Of a DNA stretch of 51,112 bases, positions 40,829-50,000 are shown one piece after another. The notes below the pieces were generated by a model. The model was not told the DNA's origin and searched no databases. It was given only the letters and a program-made list of their open reading frames with translations. Source of the DNA: Ruaniaceae bacterium KH17 (GTDB lineage: Bacteria > Actinomycetota > Actinomycetes > Actinomycetales > Actinomycetaceae). Made by a program: the position numbers and the translations under genes. How positions within the stretch are numbered: position 1 is the first letter of the stretch; each line of letters starts with the position of its first letter. Where the stretch lies: positions 1 through 51,112 of the forward strand of contig FZQV01000018.1 of the NCBI GenBank assembly GCA_900199505.1. Reading direction: 5' to 3'.

Positions 40829-42142
40829 GTGGAGTACATCGAGCCGATCCGCCGACTCCCCGACGGAACCATCAAACAGGTCAACCCTTTCTCCGGCACC
40901 CAGGTGTGGACGGTGCCCGGCCGCGGCAATCGCCCCATTGTCTCCTCCGCACCCGCGCCACACCCGATCACCCCCGCCAGGCTCGACCACTACTGCGCAT
41001 TCTGCCCCGGCCGTTACCTCGAGACCCCGCCCGAGAAGTCTCGGCTGCTGCACGACGGCGATGACTGGCTCACGCTCACGGCCGTCCCTGCGGCGGAACT
41101 CACTGCGACCACGGCCGAGTTCCGGCGCGTCCCCAACCTCTTCGAGATCATGTCTGTCGACTACTGGGAGGAGAACCACGGCTACCGCCCGTCCGCGGAG
41201 GTTCGCGAACGCCGTCGGGCATATCTCGCGGCGCCCGAGGGGCTGGCCCACGTGATGCAGGTGGCGCGCGGGAAGGCGCTCGCCTCCGGGATGGATCCGG
41301 GCAAGTGGGAGTCTCTGTCCGACGACGATCGGATGGCGTGGGCCCGAAACTTCTTCGACGGCGGGCACGACGTGGTGATCGCGCGGCGGCATTTCGTGGA
41401 CGGGGCCGAGGGCGAGAACGAGTTGGCATCCTCCGGGAGGCTCACGCCGGAGGAGCACTTCCGGTTCACGCACTACACCGTGGATGCGATGCGGGAGCTC
41501 TACGACTTCGCGCCGGATGTGAAATACGTGGCGGTGTTCCAGAACTGGTTGCGACCCGCCGGGGCGAGTTTCGATCACCTCCACAAGCAGCTCGTGGCGA
41601 TCGATGAGGTGGGGGCGGCGGCGCAGCGAGAGCACGATCGCGTGGCCGCGAACCCGAACATCTACAACGAACTCGCGGTGAACTATGCGTCCGATCAGGG
41701 ACTCATCCTTGCGCAGAACTCCGGCGCCATTGCTTTCGCGGGATTCGGGCACCGCTACCCCACGCTCGAGGTGTTCTCGACCGCGCCCGTGGCGGCGCCC
41801 TGGGAACACAGTGCGGCGCAGGTGCGAGCGGTCTCGGATCTCGTGCACGCCTGCCACGCAGCCACCGGCGCCGAGGTCGCCTCGAACGAGGAGTGGTACC
41901 ACCAGCCCCGCGGGTTTGACGTGCCGATGCCGTGGCGCGTGATGCTCAAGTGGCGGATCTCGACGCTTGCCGGATTCGAGGGTTCCACCAAGATCAACGT
42001 GAACACGATCTCGCCGTTTGATCTGCACGATCGCGTGCTGGCGCGGCTGATTGAGTTGCGGCGGGAGGGCGCGATCGCGCCGATGCGCCTCGGCGCCGAA
42101 TGCACGGTGGAGAAGGACCTGCTGCGGTACGTCTCTCGCTGA
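40829..42142 (+). CDS. DUF4921-family, GalT/HIT-like protein
   Basis: 437 residues. HYCAFCPGRYLETPPEKSRL gives a CxxC metal site and FDHLHKQLVAIDE an HxHxQ triad like that of galactose-1-phosphate uridylyltransferase (histidine triad superfamily). The rest matches the actinobacterial DUF4921 proteins: VPNLFEIMSVDYWEENHGY, SNEEWYHQPRGFDVPMPWRV and STKINVNTISPFDL. A nucleotidyl-transfer or hydrolysis reaction is likely from the fold; the substrate is unknown. GTG 40829 is chosen from the leaderless -10 and because earlier codons in the same frame overlap the divergent GNAT gene. Confidence 0.85.
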   Translation: MEYIEPIRRLPDGTIKQVNPFSGTQVWTVPGRGNRPIVSSAPAPHPITPARLDHYCAFCPGRYLETPPEKSRLLHDGDDWLTLTAVPAAELTATTAEFRRVPNLFEIMSVDYWEENHGYRPSAEVRERRRAYLAAPEGLAHVMQVARGKALASGMDPGKWESLSDDDRMAWARNFFDGGHDVVIARRHFVDGAEGENELASSGRLTPEEHFRFTHYTVDAMRELYDFAPDVKYVAVFQNWLRPAGASFDHLHKQLVAIDEVGAAAQREHDRVAANPNIYNELAVNYASDQGLILAQNSGAIAFAGFGHRYPTLEVFSTAPVAAPWEHSAAQVRAVSDLVHACHAATGAEVASNEEWYHQPRGFDVPMPWRVMLKWRISTLAGFEGSTKINVNTISPFDLHDRVLARLIELRREGAIAPMRLGAECTVEKDLLRYVSR

Positions 42143-42214
42143 GGGTCGCTGCCCTGCATCACGTTGCGCCGGTCAGTGCACATGCGGCGCCGCCGCAGAG
42201 CCGTGCGTGATCTC

Positions 42215-42240
42215 ATACGCCTCGAGGCTTTGGCGCGTAT
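42215..42240 (+). terminator. Weak hairpin after the GalT-like gene
   Basis: ATACGC (42215-42220) and GCGTAT (42235-42240) with GC-rich inner pairing. It may end the upstream transcript. Confidence 0.3.
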
Positions 42241-42327
42241 CAAATCAGGCATGGCTCGCCGGTGGTGGCCGACTGCGCTGACTCGCGTTGGCCCTTTCGG
42301 CGCTGACTGGCGCATGATGTAGAGGTC

Positions 42328-43539
42328 ATGACGAACGATCCCCTCGCCTCTCCTCGCGCGCAGGACCGCCGGATCCCTCGCGAGCTCTGGATCTTGATCG
42401 GCGCCGCCTTCCTGATCGCGATTGGGTATGGCCTCATCGCGCCGATCCTGCCGATTTTCGCGAAGGATTTCGGCATCCCGAACTGGGCAGCTGGCGTTGT
42501 GATTTCCGCATTCGCGCTGTTCCGGCTCGCCTGGGCCACACCCACCGGCGGCCTGGTGCAGCGCTTCGGCGAGCGCCCCATCTACATTTGCGGGGTGCTG
42601 GTCGTTGCGGCGTCCACTGCGGCCACGGCCTTCGCGGCGAACTTCTGGCAGCTGCTGATCTTCCGTTCGCTGGGCGGCGTCGGCTCGGTGATGTTCACGG
42701 TCTCGGCAGTGGGCATCTTGGTGCGGCTCTCACCGCCGCACATCCGCGGGAAGGTCTCTGCGGCCTACGGCGCTACCTTCCTGATCGGCAACATCACCGG
42801 CCCGATCCTCGGTGGCTTCCTCGCCGAAATCAGCATCCAGGCCCCGTTCCTGATCTATACGGCAACCCTCGTGATCGCCGCTGCCGTGATCGGGATCCTC
42901 CTCCCCAAACCCCCGCCACCGAGTGCGCAGTCACGTGCTCTTCCGCCGCTGACGTTCCGTGAGGCATGGACCGATCCGGCGTATCGTGCCACCCTGCTCA
43001 CCGGCTTCGGCAACGGCTGGACCAACTTCGGTGTACGCGTCTCGGTTGTGCCGCTGTTCGTGGCGGCCGTGATCTCGGAGGAGGCGCGGGCCGCGGGCAT
43101 CGTGATGGCCGCCTTCGCGGTGGGGAACGCCGTGGTGCTGCCGTTTTCCTCCCGGTTCGCCGACGCCGTCGGCCGCCGTCCGCTGATCCTCGGCGGAGCG
43201 ATTCTGGCTGGCCTCTTCACGATGCTCTTTGGGCTCGCCCCGAACATGTGGGTGCTGATGGCGGTCTCGGTGATCGCCGGCGCTGGGGTGGGTGCACTGA
43301 ACCCTGCGCAGCAGGCCGTGCTCGCGGATGTGGTGGGCGCGAATCGCACGGCCGGGACCGTGATCTCGACCTCCCAGATGGTGGCGGACGTCGGCGCGAT
43401 CCTCGGCCCCGTCCTCGGCGGTCTGATCGCCGATTATCTCGGCTTCGGTTGGGCGTTCGCTCTCACCGGACTGATCCTGATTGCCTGCGCACTGCCCTGG
43501 TTCCGTACCCCGGAAACCCTGCACCGAGCCGCCGCCTAG
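42328..43539 (+). CDS. MFS transporter (drug-efflux-like)
   Basis: 403 residues, 12 helices. MFS features: GLIAPILPIFAKDFGIPNWA at the start, LVQRFGERPIYICGVLVVAA (motif A region, G-x-x-x-E-R), a GGVGSVMFTVSAVGILVRLS segment, a central loop around 190-210, and RFADAVGRRPLILGGAILAG (second motif A). The pattern resembles single-component drug or metabolite exporters; the substrate is unknown. GAGG lies four bases before the ATG. The TAG stop is inside the left end of a palindromic element. Confidence 0.88.
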   Translation: MTNDPLASPRAQDRRIPRELWILIGAAFLIAIGYGLIAPILPIFAKDFGIPNWAAGVVISAFALFRLAWATPTGGLVQRFGERPIYICGVLVVAASTAATAFAANFWQLLIFRSLGGVGSVMFTVSAVGILVRLSPPHIRGKVSAAYGATFLIGNITGPILGGFLAEISIQAPFLIYTATLVIAAAVIGILLPKPPPPSAQSRALPPLTFREAWTDPAYRATLLTGFGNGWTNFGVRVSVVPLFVAAVISEEARAAGIVMAAFAVGNAVVLPFSSRFADAVGRRPLILGGAILAGLFTMLFGLAPNMWVLMAVSVIAGAGVGALNPAQQAVLADVVGANRTAGTVISTSQMVADVGAILGPVLGGLIADYLGFGWAFALTGLILIACALPWFRTPETLHRAAA

Positions 43540-43729
43540 ATGATCGATTCCAAGAGTGCCGCTTTGAGGGGCGCTTCCGTGGGGACCGGATATCTAGTGT
43601 CATGCTGCGCGGAACAACGTGGAGTCATCAGGATCCAGGTGGTTTGACGGATCCACATGTAGGTTCTGGACTCTGCGACTGCGCTACGCTCCGCGCCGAA
43701 TGACATGCACGTTGGAGTCGATCATCTAG
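43536..43729. mobile_element. MITE-like palindromic element
   Basis: 18-bp terminal inverted repeats CTAGATGATCGAYTCCAA (43536-43553 and, reversed, 43712-43729; one mismatch). Inside is a second mirrored pair, TGTCATGCTGCGCGGA (from 43598) against TGTCATTCGGCGCGGA on the other strand (43690-43705), and a GGATCC-rich centre. The 194 bases fold as one long imperfect hairpin and code for nothing. No transposase nearby and no clear target duplication. Confidence 0.6.
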
Positions 43730-43784
43730 CCGGGACTAACGGCCCAATTCCGTGCCTCAACGCGCGCCGCACCGCCCACGCTAT

Positions 43785-43790
43785 TACGCT
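43785..43790 (+). promoter_or_regulatory. -10 element, leaderless start of the 43798 gene
   Basis: TACGCT, seven bases, ATG 43798. Confidence 0.55.
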
Positions 43791-43797
43791 CGGGACT

Positions 43798-44664
43798 ATG
43801 CACGTGAGAGAAGGATCGAGCGCCGACGTCCCGGCGATACTGGCCTCCGGGGTGATCTTCAATCCCCGGGTTGGCTTCGAGCACATGGCCGTTGCTGAGG
43901 ACAACGACGGCGCCATCGTGGGCGTGGCAAAGGCCTTCCGTTCGGGCCTCCATCAGACGCGCTACTGGACCACGGTTCGAGTGGTCGAATCGGCGCGGCT
44001 GAGTGGAATTGGGCGCGAGCTCGTGCAGGAGCTCGCGGGACTGCGCGCGGAGGATCTGCCCTTCGCCTACCGCTGCCGCGCGGACGATCCGGCTCTCGAG
44101 TTCCTGAAGTCGCTTGGCGCCACGCCCTACCAAGTGGTGCCCGGCCTGCGCCTCGATCTCACGGACGAGGCAACGCTCGCCTGGATTGATGCGCTCCCGG
44201 ATGGCGGGGACGCCGAGATCGTTTCAGCGGAGTCCCTGACGGATGACGAGTTGATCGACGCCTGGGTGGCGATGTACGAGTGGACGCACGAGCGGTGGTC
44301 GCCGGTGCGTTCGCGTGAGGATGTGGCGCGCGTGTTCGCGGAGGAGGTGCGGCTGGATTTGCTGCGCGATGCTTCCTCCTTCGCGCGGCGTGACGGCGTG
44401 ACCCTCGCTGGCGTGTTCGCCTTCGACACCCCGCGCACGGATCCGCTGGAGCTCAACGCGGAGACGGTGGCCCGAGACGTGCCGGGGGCCTACCTGGCCG
44501 CGTGTGTCCGCCGAACTCTGCAGGCCGCCGTCGGGCTGGGGTGGAGCGAGATCAGCTTCGAAGGGCACCGCGACGATCCGCACATCACGCCACTTATCGA
44601 GTCCGCGCCGTCCGTGCATGGCACCGCGTTCTATCTCATGGAGTATGACCCGGCTAGAGTCTGA
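43798..44664 (+). CDS. GNAT-superfamily acetyltransferase
   Basis: 288 residues. The N-terminal GNAT domain is visible: GVAKAFRSGLHQTRYWTTVR, then VVESARLSGIGRELVQELAG (acetyl-CoA loop RxxGIG). The second half (IVSAESLTDDELIDAWVAMY, YLAACVRRTLQAAVGLGWSE) looks like a degenerate second GNAT domain ending in AFYLMEYDPARV. Substrate unknown. ATG 43798 is supported by TACGCT seven bases upstream; it is two bases before glbO. Confidence 0.8.
   Translation: MHVREGSSADVPAILASGVIFNPRVGFEHMAVAEDNDGAIVGVAKAFRSGLHQTRYWTTVRVVESARLSGIGRELVQELAGLRAEDLPFAYRCRADDPALEFLKSLGATPYQVVPGLRLDLTDEATLAWIDALPDGGDAEIVSAESLTDDELIDAWVAMYEWTHERWSPVRSREDVARVFAEEVRLDLLRDASSFARRDGVTLAGVFAFDTPRTDPLELNAETVARDVPGAYLAACVRRTLQAAVGLGWSEISFEGHRDDPHITPLIESAPSVHGTAFYLMEYDPARV
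44655..44660 (+). promoter_or_regulatory. -10 element, leaderless start of glbO
   Basis: TAGAGT, CTGAGT, ATG 44667. It lies inside the last codons of the preceding gene. Confidence 0.6.
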
Positions 44665-44666
44665 GT

Positions 44667-45047
44667 ATGGACGAGGTAAGCCTCTGGGAGCAGATGGGCG
44701 GGAGCGAGACCTTCGCGCGCATCGCGCACACGTTCTACGAGGGAGTCCGCGAGGATGCCGTGCTCGCACCCATGTATCCCGACGGCGATTGGGAGGGTGC
44801 CGAGTGGCGCTTGCGGTCCTTCTTGGAGCAGTACTGGGGCGGGCCATCCGAGTACTCAGAGCAGCGTGGGCATCCTCGACTACGGATGCGACATGCGCCG
44901 TTCGCGGTCACTTTGGAAGCAAAGGAGCATTGGCTCACCCACATGCATGCGGCGGTTGACGCGGCCGGGTTGGAGCCGGATCTCGACTATGCCTTCCGCG
45001 ACTACATCGAACGCGCCGCCCACGCGATGGTGAACCGCCTCGAGTAA
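44667..45047 (+). CDS. glbO: Group II truncated haemoglobin
   Basis: 126 residues. The 2-on-2 globin pattern is intact: FARIAHTFYEGVREDAVLAP with Tyr24 (B10), MYP, QYWGGPSEYSEQRGHPRLRM, proximal His76 in RMRHAPF, and HWLTHMHAAVDAAGL with Trp89 (G8), the hallmark of group II. Such proteins bind oxygen and help detoxify NO or aid respiration; the mycobacterial GlbO interacts with the membrane. A leaderless -10 lies within the end of the upstream gene, so it may be transcribed both alone and with it. Confidence 0.94.
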   Translation: MDEVSLWEQMGGSETFARIAHTFYEGVREDAVLAPMYPDGDWEGAEWRLRSFLEQYWGGPSEYSEQRGHPRLRMRHAPFAVTLEAKEHWLTHMHAAVDAAGLEPDLDYAFRDYIERAAHAMVNRLE

Positions 45048-45116
45048 TGGGGTGCACGGCAGTGCGGGGCCCGGTGCGTCCATTCGCGCTCGCGATACGA
45101 CGAGTGGTGGTGCGCG

Positions 45117-46634
45117 CTACAGCCAGCCTTCGCGGCGTGCCCGCAAGAGGGCCGCTTCGCGGTTGGTGACGCCCATCTTCTTGTAGATTGAGCGAAGATG
45201 TCCCTTCAGCGTGTTCACCGAGATGAACAGTTCGGCCGCCATTTCGGCGCGCGTGATCTCTTTGGCGAGCACACGAAGTGTCTCGTACTCGCGTTCCGTG
45301 AGGTTCACGGGGCTGCCCGCTGAACCTCCAGACGTGAGTGGTTCGACGTCATCAACGAGCCAGCAGGGGAACTCGGAGGAGGCGAGCAATCGTGTACGCG
45401 GTCCGAGCTGGCGGAGATCGGCGGGCCGCATCCCGCCGGGCAGTGCGTCCATGGAACGCAGGGCCTCGAGTGCCTTATCCGGCGAGTTGAGGCCAATGTA
45501 TGACTCGGCAAGGCCGACCAGACTCCAGAGTTCGGCGCGGCGGAGCCCCGTCACCCACGGGTTCTTCTCCAGCGCGCGCGCGGCGCGCTGTGTTGCGCGG
45601 AGTCGGCCCGCATTGAGTTCAACCACGATCATGCACTGCTGAGTGAAGGGGTCCGCAGGGTCTGCATCGTTGATCAGGCGTTTCGCGGCCGTCATGTCTC
45701 CGCGATCAATGTTCCGCATGCTACGTGAGATGGGGATGATGCTCCCCGGGAGACCCTCTCCGGGTGTGTGGGGGAAGGGCATCTGTTCCATCCGGAGCAG
45801 TAGGTTCTCAACGTCGTGCCGCCGCCCTAGGTGCGAGACGAGCCGAATAAGTGCGGTCATGTAGAACGGCCAGATCTCTCCCAGGTTGTGAAATGGGACC
45901 GCGAGCATCTCGTCTGCGGTGGCGTCACATGGGGAGATCAGGGCACGGGCGATGACTTCGTTGGAATCAATTAGTGGCTCCGCCCAACTGTGGGTTCGGG
46001 GAATATCCCGAGCCTGGTCGAGTGCCCGCTGGGCATCGCGCGTATCTCCGAGGCTCGCATGGATGATCGCCGATTTGAGGTAGGCATCGCGGGTGAGGAA
46101 GGGCACCGTTGGCACGAGTCGCTGGAGTTGAGCCGCGCCGAAGTAGGTGAGTGCGAGGTTGTACTCTCCGGCGAGCATCGCGGTGATGCCGAGCTGAACG
46201 GTCATCATCAGGTGCATGCTGCCGTTCGGGTCGAACAAGGGCTCGATCGTGACGAGAATACCTGGCTTTTCGTGCAGCCGCTCCTGCAGTTCGTGGGTTG
46301 CTCCGCGCGTGCGAAGTTGGAGTGTCTGGACTGTCCGTGCCCACGCTGAACTCAGGGCGGGCGTGGTGCCTCGGCCAGTGGCGACTGCGGGATCTTGTCC
46401 CGCCAGGAATGCTGCGATGCTCGAGATCATTGGGTCGAGGGAGTTGCTCGAGTTGATCTGCTGAAGGAGTTCGCTCACGCGCGTCAGGGGCAACCCGTAC
46501 CAGGTCTCCGGCAGATGGTTCGTAATGAGTGTGGCCGCCGCCGCTATATCGCCCGCGGCGACTGTGCTTTCAAGGCGCCTGGCGAACGCAGAAAGTGGGT
46601 CCACAGACGTATCGTCCTGCCTCGTCTCACTCAT
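45117..46634 (-). CDS. LuxR-family transcriptional regulator
   Basis: 505 residues. C-terminal LuxR HTH (about 443-505: NLTEREYETLRVLAKEITRA, EMAAELFISVNTLKGHLRSI, then YKKMGVTNREAALLRARREG). The N-terminal 430 residues are helical with TPR-like repeats, as in the MalT/LAL group, but no P-loop is seen, so it is a shortened member lacking the NTPase. It is divergent from the adhesin gene across a 427-base gap and is the best candidate to control it. The start is ATG 46634; only a weak CGGGA precedes it. Confidence 0.88.
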   Translation of the reverse strand: MSETRQDDTSVDPLSAFARRLESTVAAGDIAAAATLITNHLPETWYGLPLTRVSELLQQINSSNSLDPMISSIAAFLAGQDPAVATGRGTTPALSSAWARTVQTLQLRTRGATHELQERLHEKPGILVTIEPLFDPNGSMHLMMTVQLGITAMLAGEYNLALTYFGAAQLQRLVPTVPFLTRDAYLKSAIIHASLGDTRDAQRALDQARDIPRTHSWAEPLIDSNEVIARALISPCDATADEMLAVPFHNLGEIWPFYMTALIRLVSHLGRRHDVENLLLRMEQMPFPHTPGEGLPGSIIPISRSMRNIDRGDMTAAKRLINDADPADPFTQQCMIVVELNAGRLRATQRAARALEKNPWVTGLRRAELWSLVGLAESYIGLNSPDKALEALRSMDALPGGMRPADLRQLGPRTRLLASSEFPCWLVDDVEPLTSGGSAGSPVNLTEREYETLRVLAKEITRAEMAAELFISVNTLKGHLRSIYKKMGVTNREAALLRARREGWL

Positions 46635-47061
46635 GGTTTGTCCCGATCGTTGACGTCGCTCTGAACGCCGACGTTCGCCCTTTCAGCATTTTCGGTGGGT
46701 GGCACGGTGTGGGGTAACTGGGCCGTCCAACACCACCCTTTCGGTAGCGAGAACTAGCCCCACCGGACCTATCGCCCGTTGCGTCGTCGGCCGGATTGAG
46801 TGGCACGCACCGGGTCGGAGTTCATTTTATCTTCGACCAATAGGGGGCTGGAGTTCACCTCCAGGGTTGTTTTCTGGGTCGCGGAGGGCGGTTTCCGCTG
46901 AAACCGTGAGTGTTCGGTGTTGACCCGATTTAGCTTCGTCTTGTACGTGGGGGCGTTCTCTATCTACTGCCATGCGTGATCTCTCGAAGCCAGGGTACAA
47001 CGAGCGCGGATAGGCATGGGCAAGCGAGTTGCCACCATCAGTCTGACGAAGGATTTGATAC
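46635..47061. promoter_or_regulatory. Divergent control region between luxR-type gene and adhesin
   Basis: 427 bases without a gene. It has two perfect inverted repeats, CTGGAG-TTCAC-CTCCAG (46848-46864) and CGGTTTC-CGCT-GAAACCG (46889-46906), and a TTGACC (46920-46925) with a GTACGT 17 bases later (46943) as the only recognisable promoter toward the adhesin. The dyads are candidate binding sites for the LuxR protein. The stretch 46820-46840 is locally AT-rich. Confidence 0.5.
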
Positions 47062-47068
47062 GTGATTT

Positions 47069-50000
47069 TTGGTAATCGGGGGGCTACCAAGAGCTTCCGG
47101 GAGAAATCGACACGGAGAAGCGACACGGGCCCACACACCTGGGCACAACCGTTGGAGGCGAGGGCTCGCCGGCCTCGGCACCGTATCACTTGCCGCCGCC
47201 AGCATGGTGGGTCTTGGGACTGCAGCGGCCGCAGCCCCCGAAGACATCGAACTCACGGTGAGTCCGATCGAGAACCTTTCGAAGCCCGGAACGAACGTCG
47301 TCCTTGGTGACACACTGCTCATCTCAGGTACCTGGGACGCGACGAACGCGGACCCGCAGCCCGGCGATCAGTACACGATCACGTTGCCGGATGAGCTGGA
47401 CCTTGACTACGCGATTGGGCATACCTTCAAGAAGTCGGGTGAGGCGTCCGACGGAGGTACGTACGATTGGTCGGAATGCGTGGTGACATCCGCGAAGGAC
47501 CTCACCTGCACGTTGCTTGATGCCGTCGCGGACTTCCCGGAAGACGTGAAGGGGACCTTTGAGTTCGAAGTTGAGGCCGTCAAGACCACCGACTCAAAGA
47601 CGGTCGAATTCGACCTGAACGGTACGAAGGACGACGTTGATCTCCCCGGCCCCGATGGTGGCATCACTGACGGTATCGAGATCCCCGGTGAGTGGAGCAA
47701 GAGCTTTGGCGGCTTCACGAACCATGACCGCAACGAGATGAGTTGGAGGATCGAAGTCCCAGGAGCGGCGCTCCAAGCCTCCGGCCAGAACCCGGTGACG
47801 ATCACCGACGCAATCTCGGGGCGGCACGGATTGTGTAGCCTCGACGCGGACCAGTTCTCGGTGACAACCGCGCGAGGTGGCGACACCGCTGCTCCTCAGG
47901 GCGATGTCAACTTCACTGTGACGGATGCCCAGAGCTTCACGATCAAGTTGTCTGCGCCGTTCGCGGCAGACCGCACGTACGTGATCAGCTACACCACCTG
48001 CACGGATTCGGACGGGCTCGATCCCACTGGCACGGAGTACCTGAACACTGCGGATATCAGCATCGACGGCCTCGCTGGAGACGGGATTGGCAGAGGAGTC
48101 CAGGATTGGGCGCCGCCGGCGGTCTCGAAGGCCGGTAGCAATCTGAGCCGTGAAAGCAACAATGACAGCGTCTATAGGTGGGAGGTCCGTGCGAGTGGCG
48201 CGACCGTTGCGGGGAAGAACGCTCTCACGGTCACAGACACGCTCACCGGCGCACACGAGCTCTTCACGAACACAGCCGGCGAGTACGAACTGCGGAACCT
48301 CGCCGTGTTCGAGTACCGCGGTCCGGGTAACGCAACGAACATTACGAACCAACTGACACTGAAGCCGTCGGACCTGTCCGCAGAGGCCTTCACCCTTGAT
48401 CTGGCCTTCACGGATCCTGCCAGGACTTTCAACGGTGACCACCCGTACTGGTACATCATCCGGTACGAGACAACGTCAACCTATGAGGGGCTTCCGCCAG
48501 GCGGCACGGAGCTCTCGAACTCGGCTACGGTCGAGGGCGGCGCGTCAAACACGGCGAAGGTGACAGTCCCGAAGCGCGCGAATTTCAAGTCTGGTTCGCT
48601 GAACACCGGGACGCGTGAGATCGCTGGTGAGACCTTCCTCCCCTACACCACCCTCGACTGGTACGTCGAGATTCCGGGCGAGAAGCTGAACCCCTACGAA
48701 GGCGCCACGCACACTGGTCAGATCACGTTGACCGATGTGCTCTCTGGTCCGCACGGCGCGTGCGAGATTGACGGGAAATCGCTCAATGAGCGCCTCAATC
48801 TCGTTGCCGTGGCACGGGACCAGGTTGGATCGGAACGTAATGATCTTTCGGTCACGGCGACCGCTGCTATCAGCGATGATGGCGCCCTGATCATCACCCT
48901 TGCCGAACCGGACAACGGTTGGGACCGTGAATACCGCTACAGCGTGTCATACACAACCTGCACCACGAGTGGCGGCATGGACCAGGCGGGAACGACGTAC
49001 GGCAACTCGATCGAGGGCACGGGAATTGAGGACTCGAGTACCGTGACCCAAGAGCGTCGCGGAGGTGGTACGGGTTCCGGTGGCGCGTCGCGCGGCTCGG
49101 TTTCGATCTCGAAGAAGCTGACAGATGACTCCGTCTCTGTTCCTGACGGCACGGCCTTCACGGTGCTCGTCGAGGAGTACGCCCCTGGAACCTATCCCGA
49201 TGGCGATGCCTACGAGAGTTACCGGCTCCAGGTGCCACTGAACGGTGCGCCCGTCAACGGCCAGAACGCGCGCGGAAACGGCTGGATCTTCGTGCTCTCG
49301 GAGCCAGAGTTCCCCCAGATCGATGGTGTGACGGCGTTTGTCCCGGTGTTCTCCGCTGCCGACGGCGTCGTTCCGATTGAGGAAGGCGCAAAGGCCGAAG
49401 TCAGCATTGCGCCTCGCGCCAACGCCCAGGTGACACTCACAAACAAGGCTGTCGCGCCGAGTATCGACATCGAGAAGTGGAACGACGAGGGCGAGGAGCC
49501 CGAGTACGACGCTTCCGGGAAGCTGCTGAACGACGGCTATGCCGGTGACTTCGACGACGATTCGAAGGCGCTGGTTGCCGAGCAGCCGTTGCCGATCAAC
49601 TTCACGATCTCGAACGACGGCAACGAGGCGCTCAATGACGTCAAGGTGAGCGATGAGTTGACCGATGGTTCTGGTGAGATCAAGGACCTCGTCTGCACGT
49701 TCCCGGATGACACGGCGGGCACCGAGTGGGATGGTCCGTTTGAGGTTGGCACGCAGTTCTCCTGCACCGGCACGCTGCCGGCGCTCCAGGCCGGGGAGAC
49801 CCACGCGAACACCGCGACCGTTGTGGGAGTCGGCATCGAATCGGGCGCCGATGTGGAGGACGAGGATGACTGGAACGGATACGTTCCGGATCCGAGCATC
49901 GACATCGAGAAGTGGAACGTCGAGACCGAGGGCGTGGCCCCTGAGTACGACCCGGAGACGGGCGCTCTGCTGAACGATGGTTACGCCGGTGACTTCGACG

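Noticed and set aside
48947-49804. Long minus-strand open frames across the adhesin
   Set aside because: They mirror the codon pattern of the plus-strand repeats, lack start signals and encode no recognisable domain.
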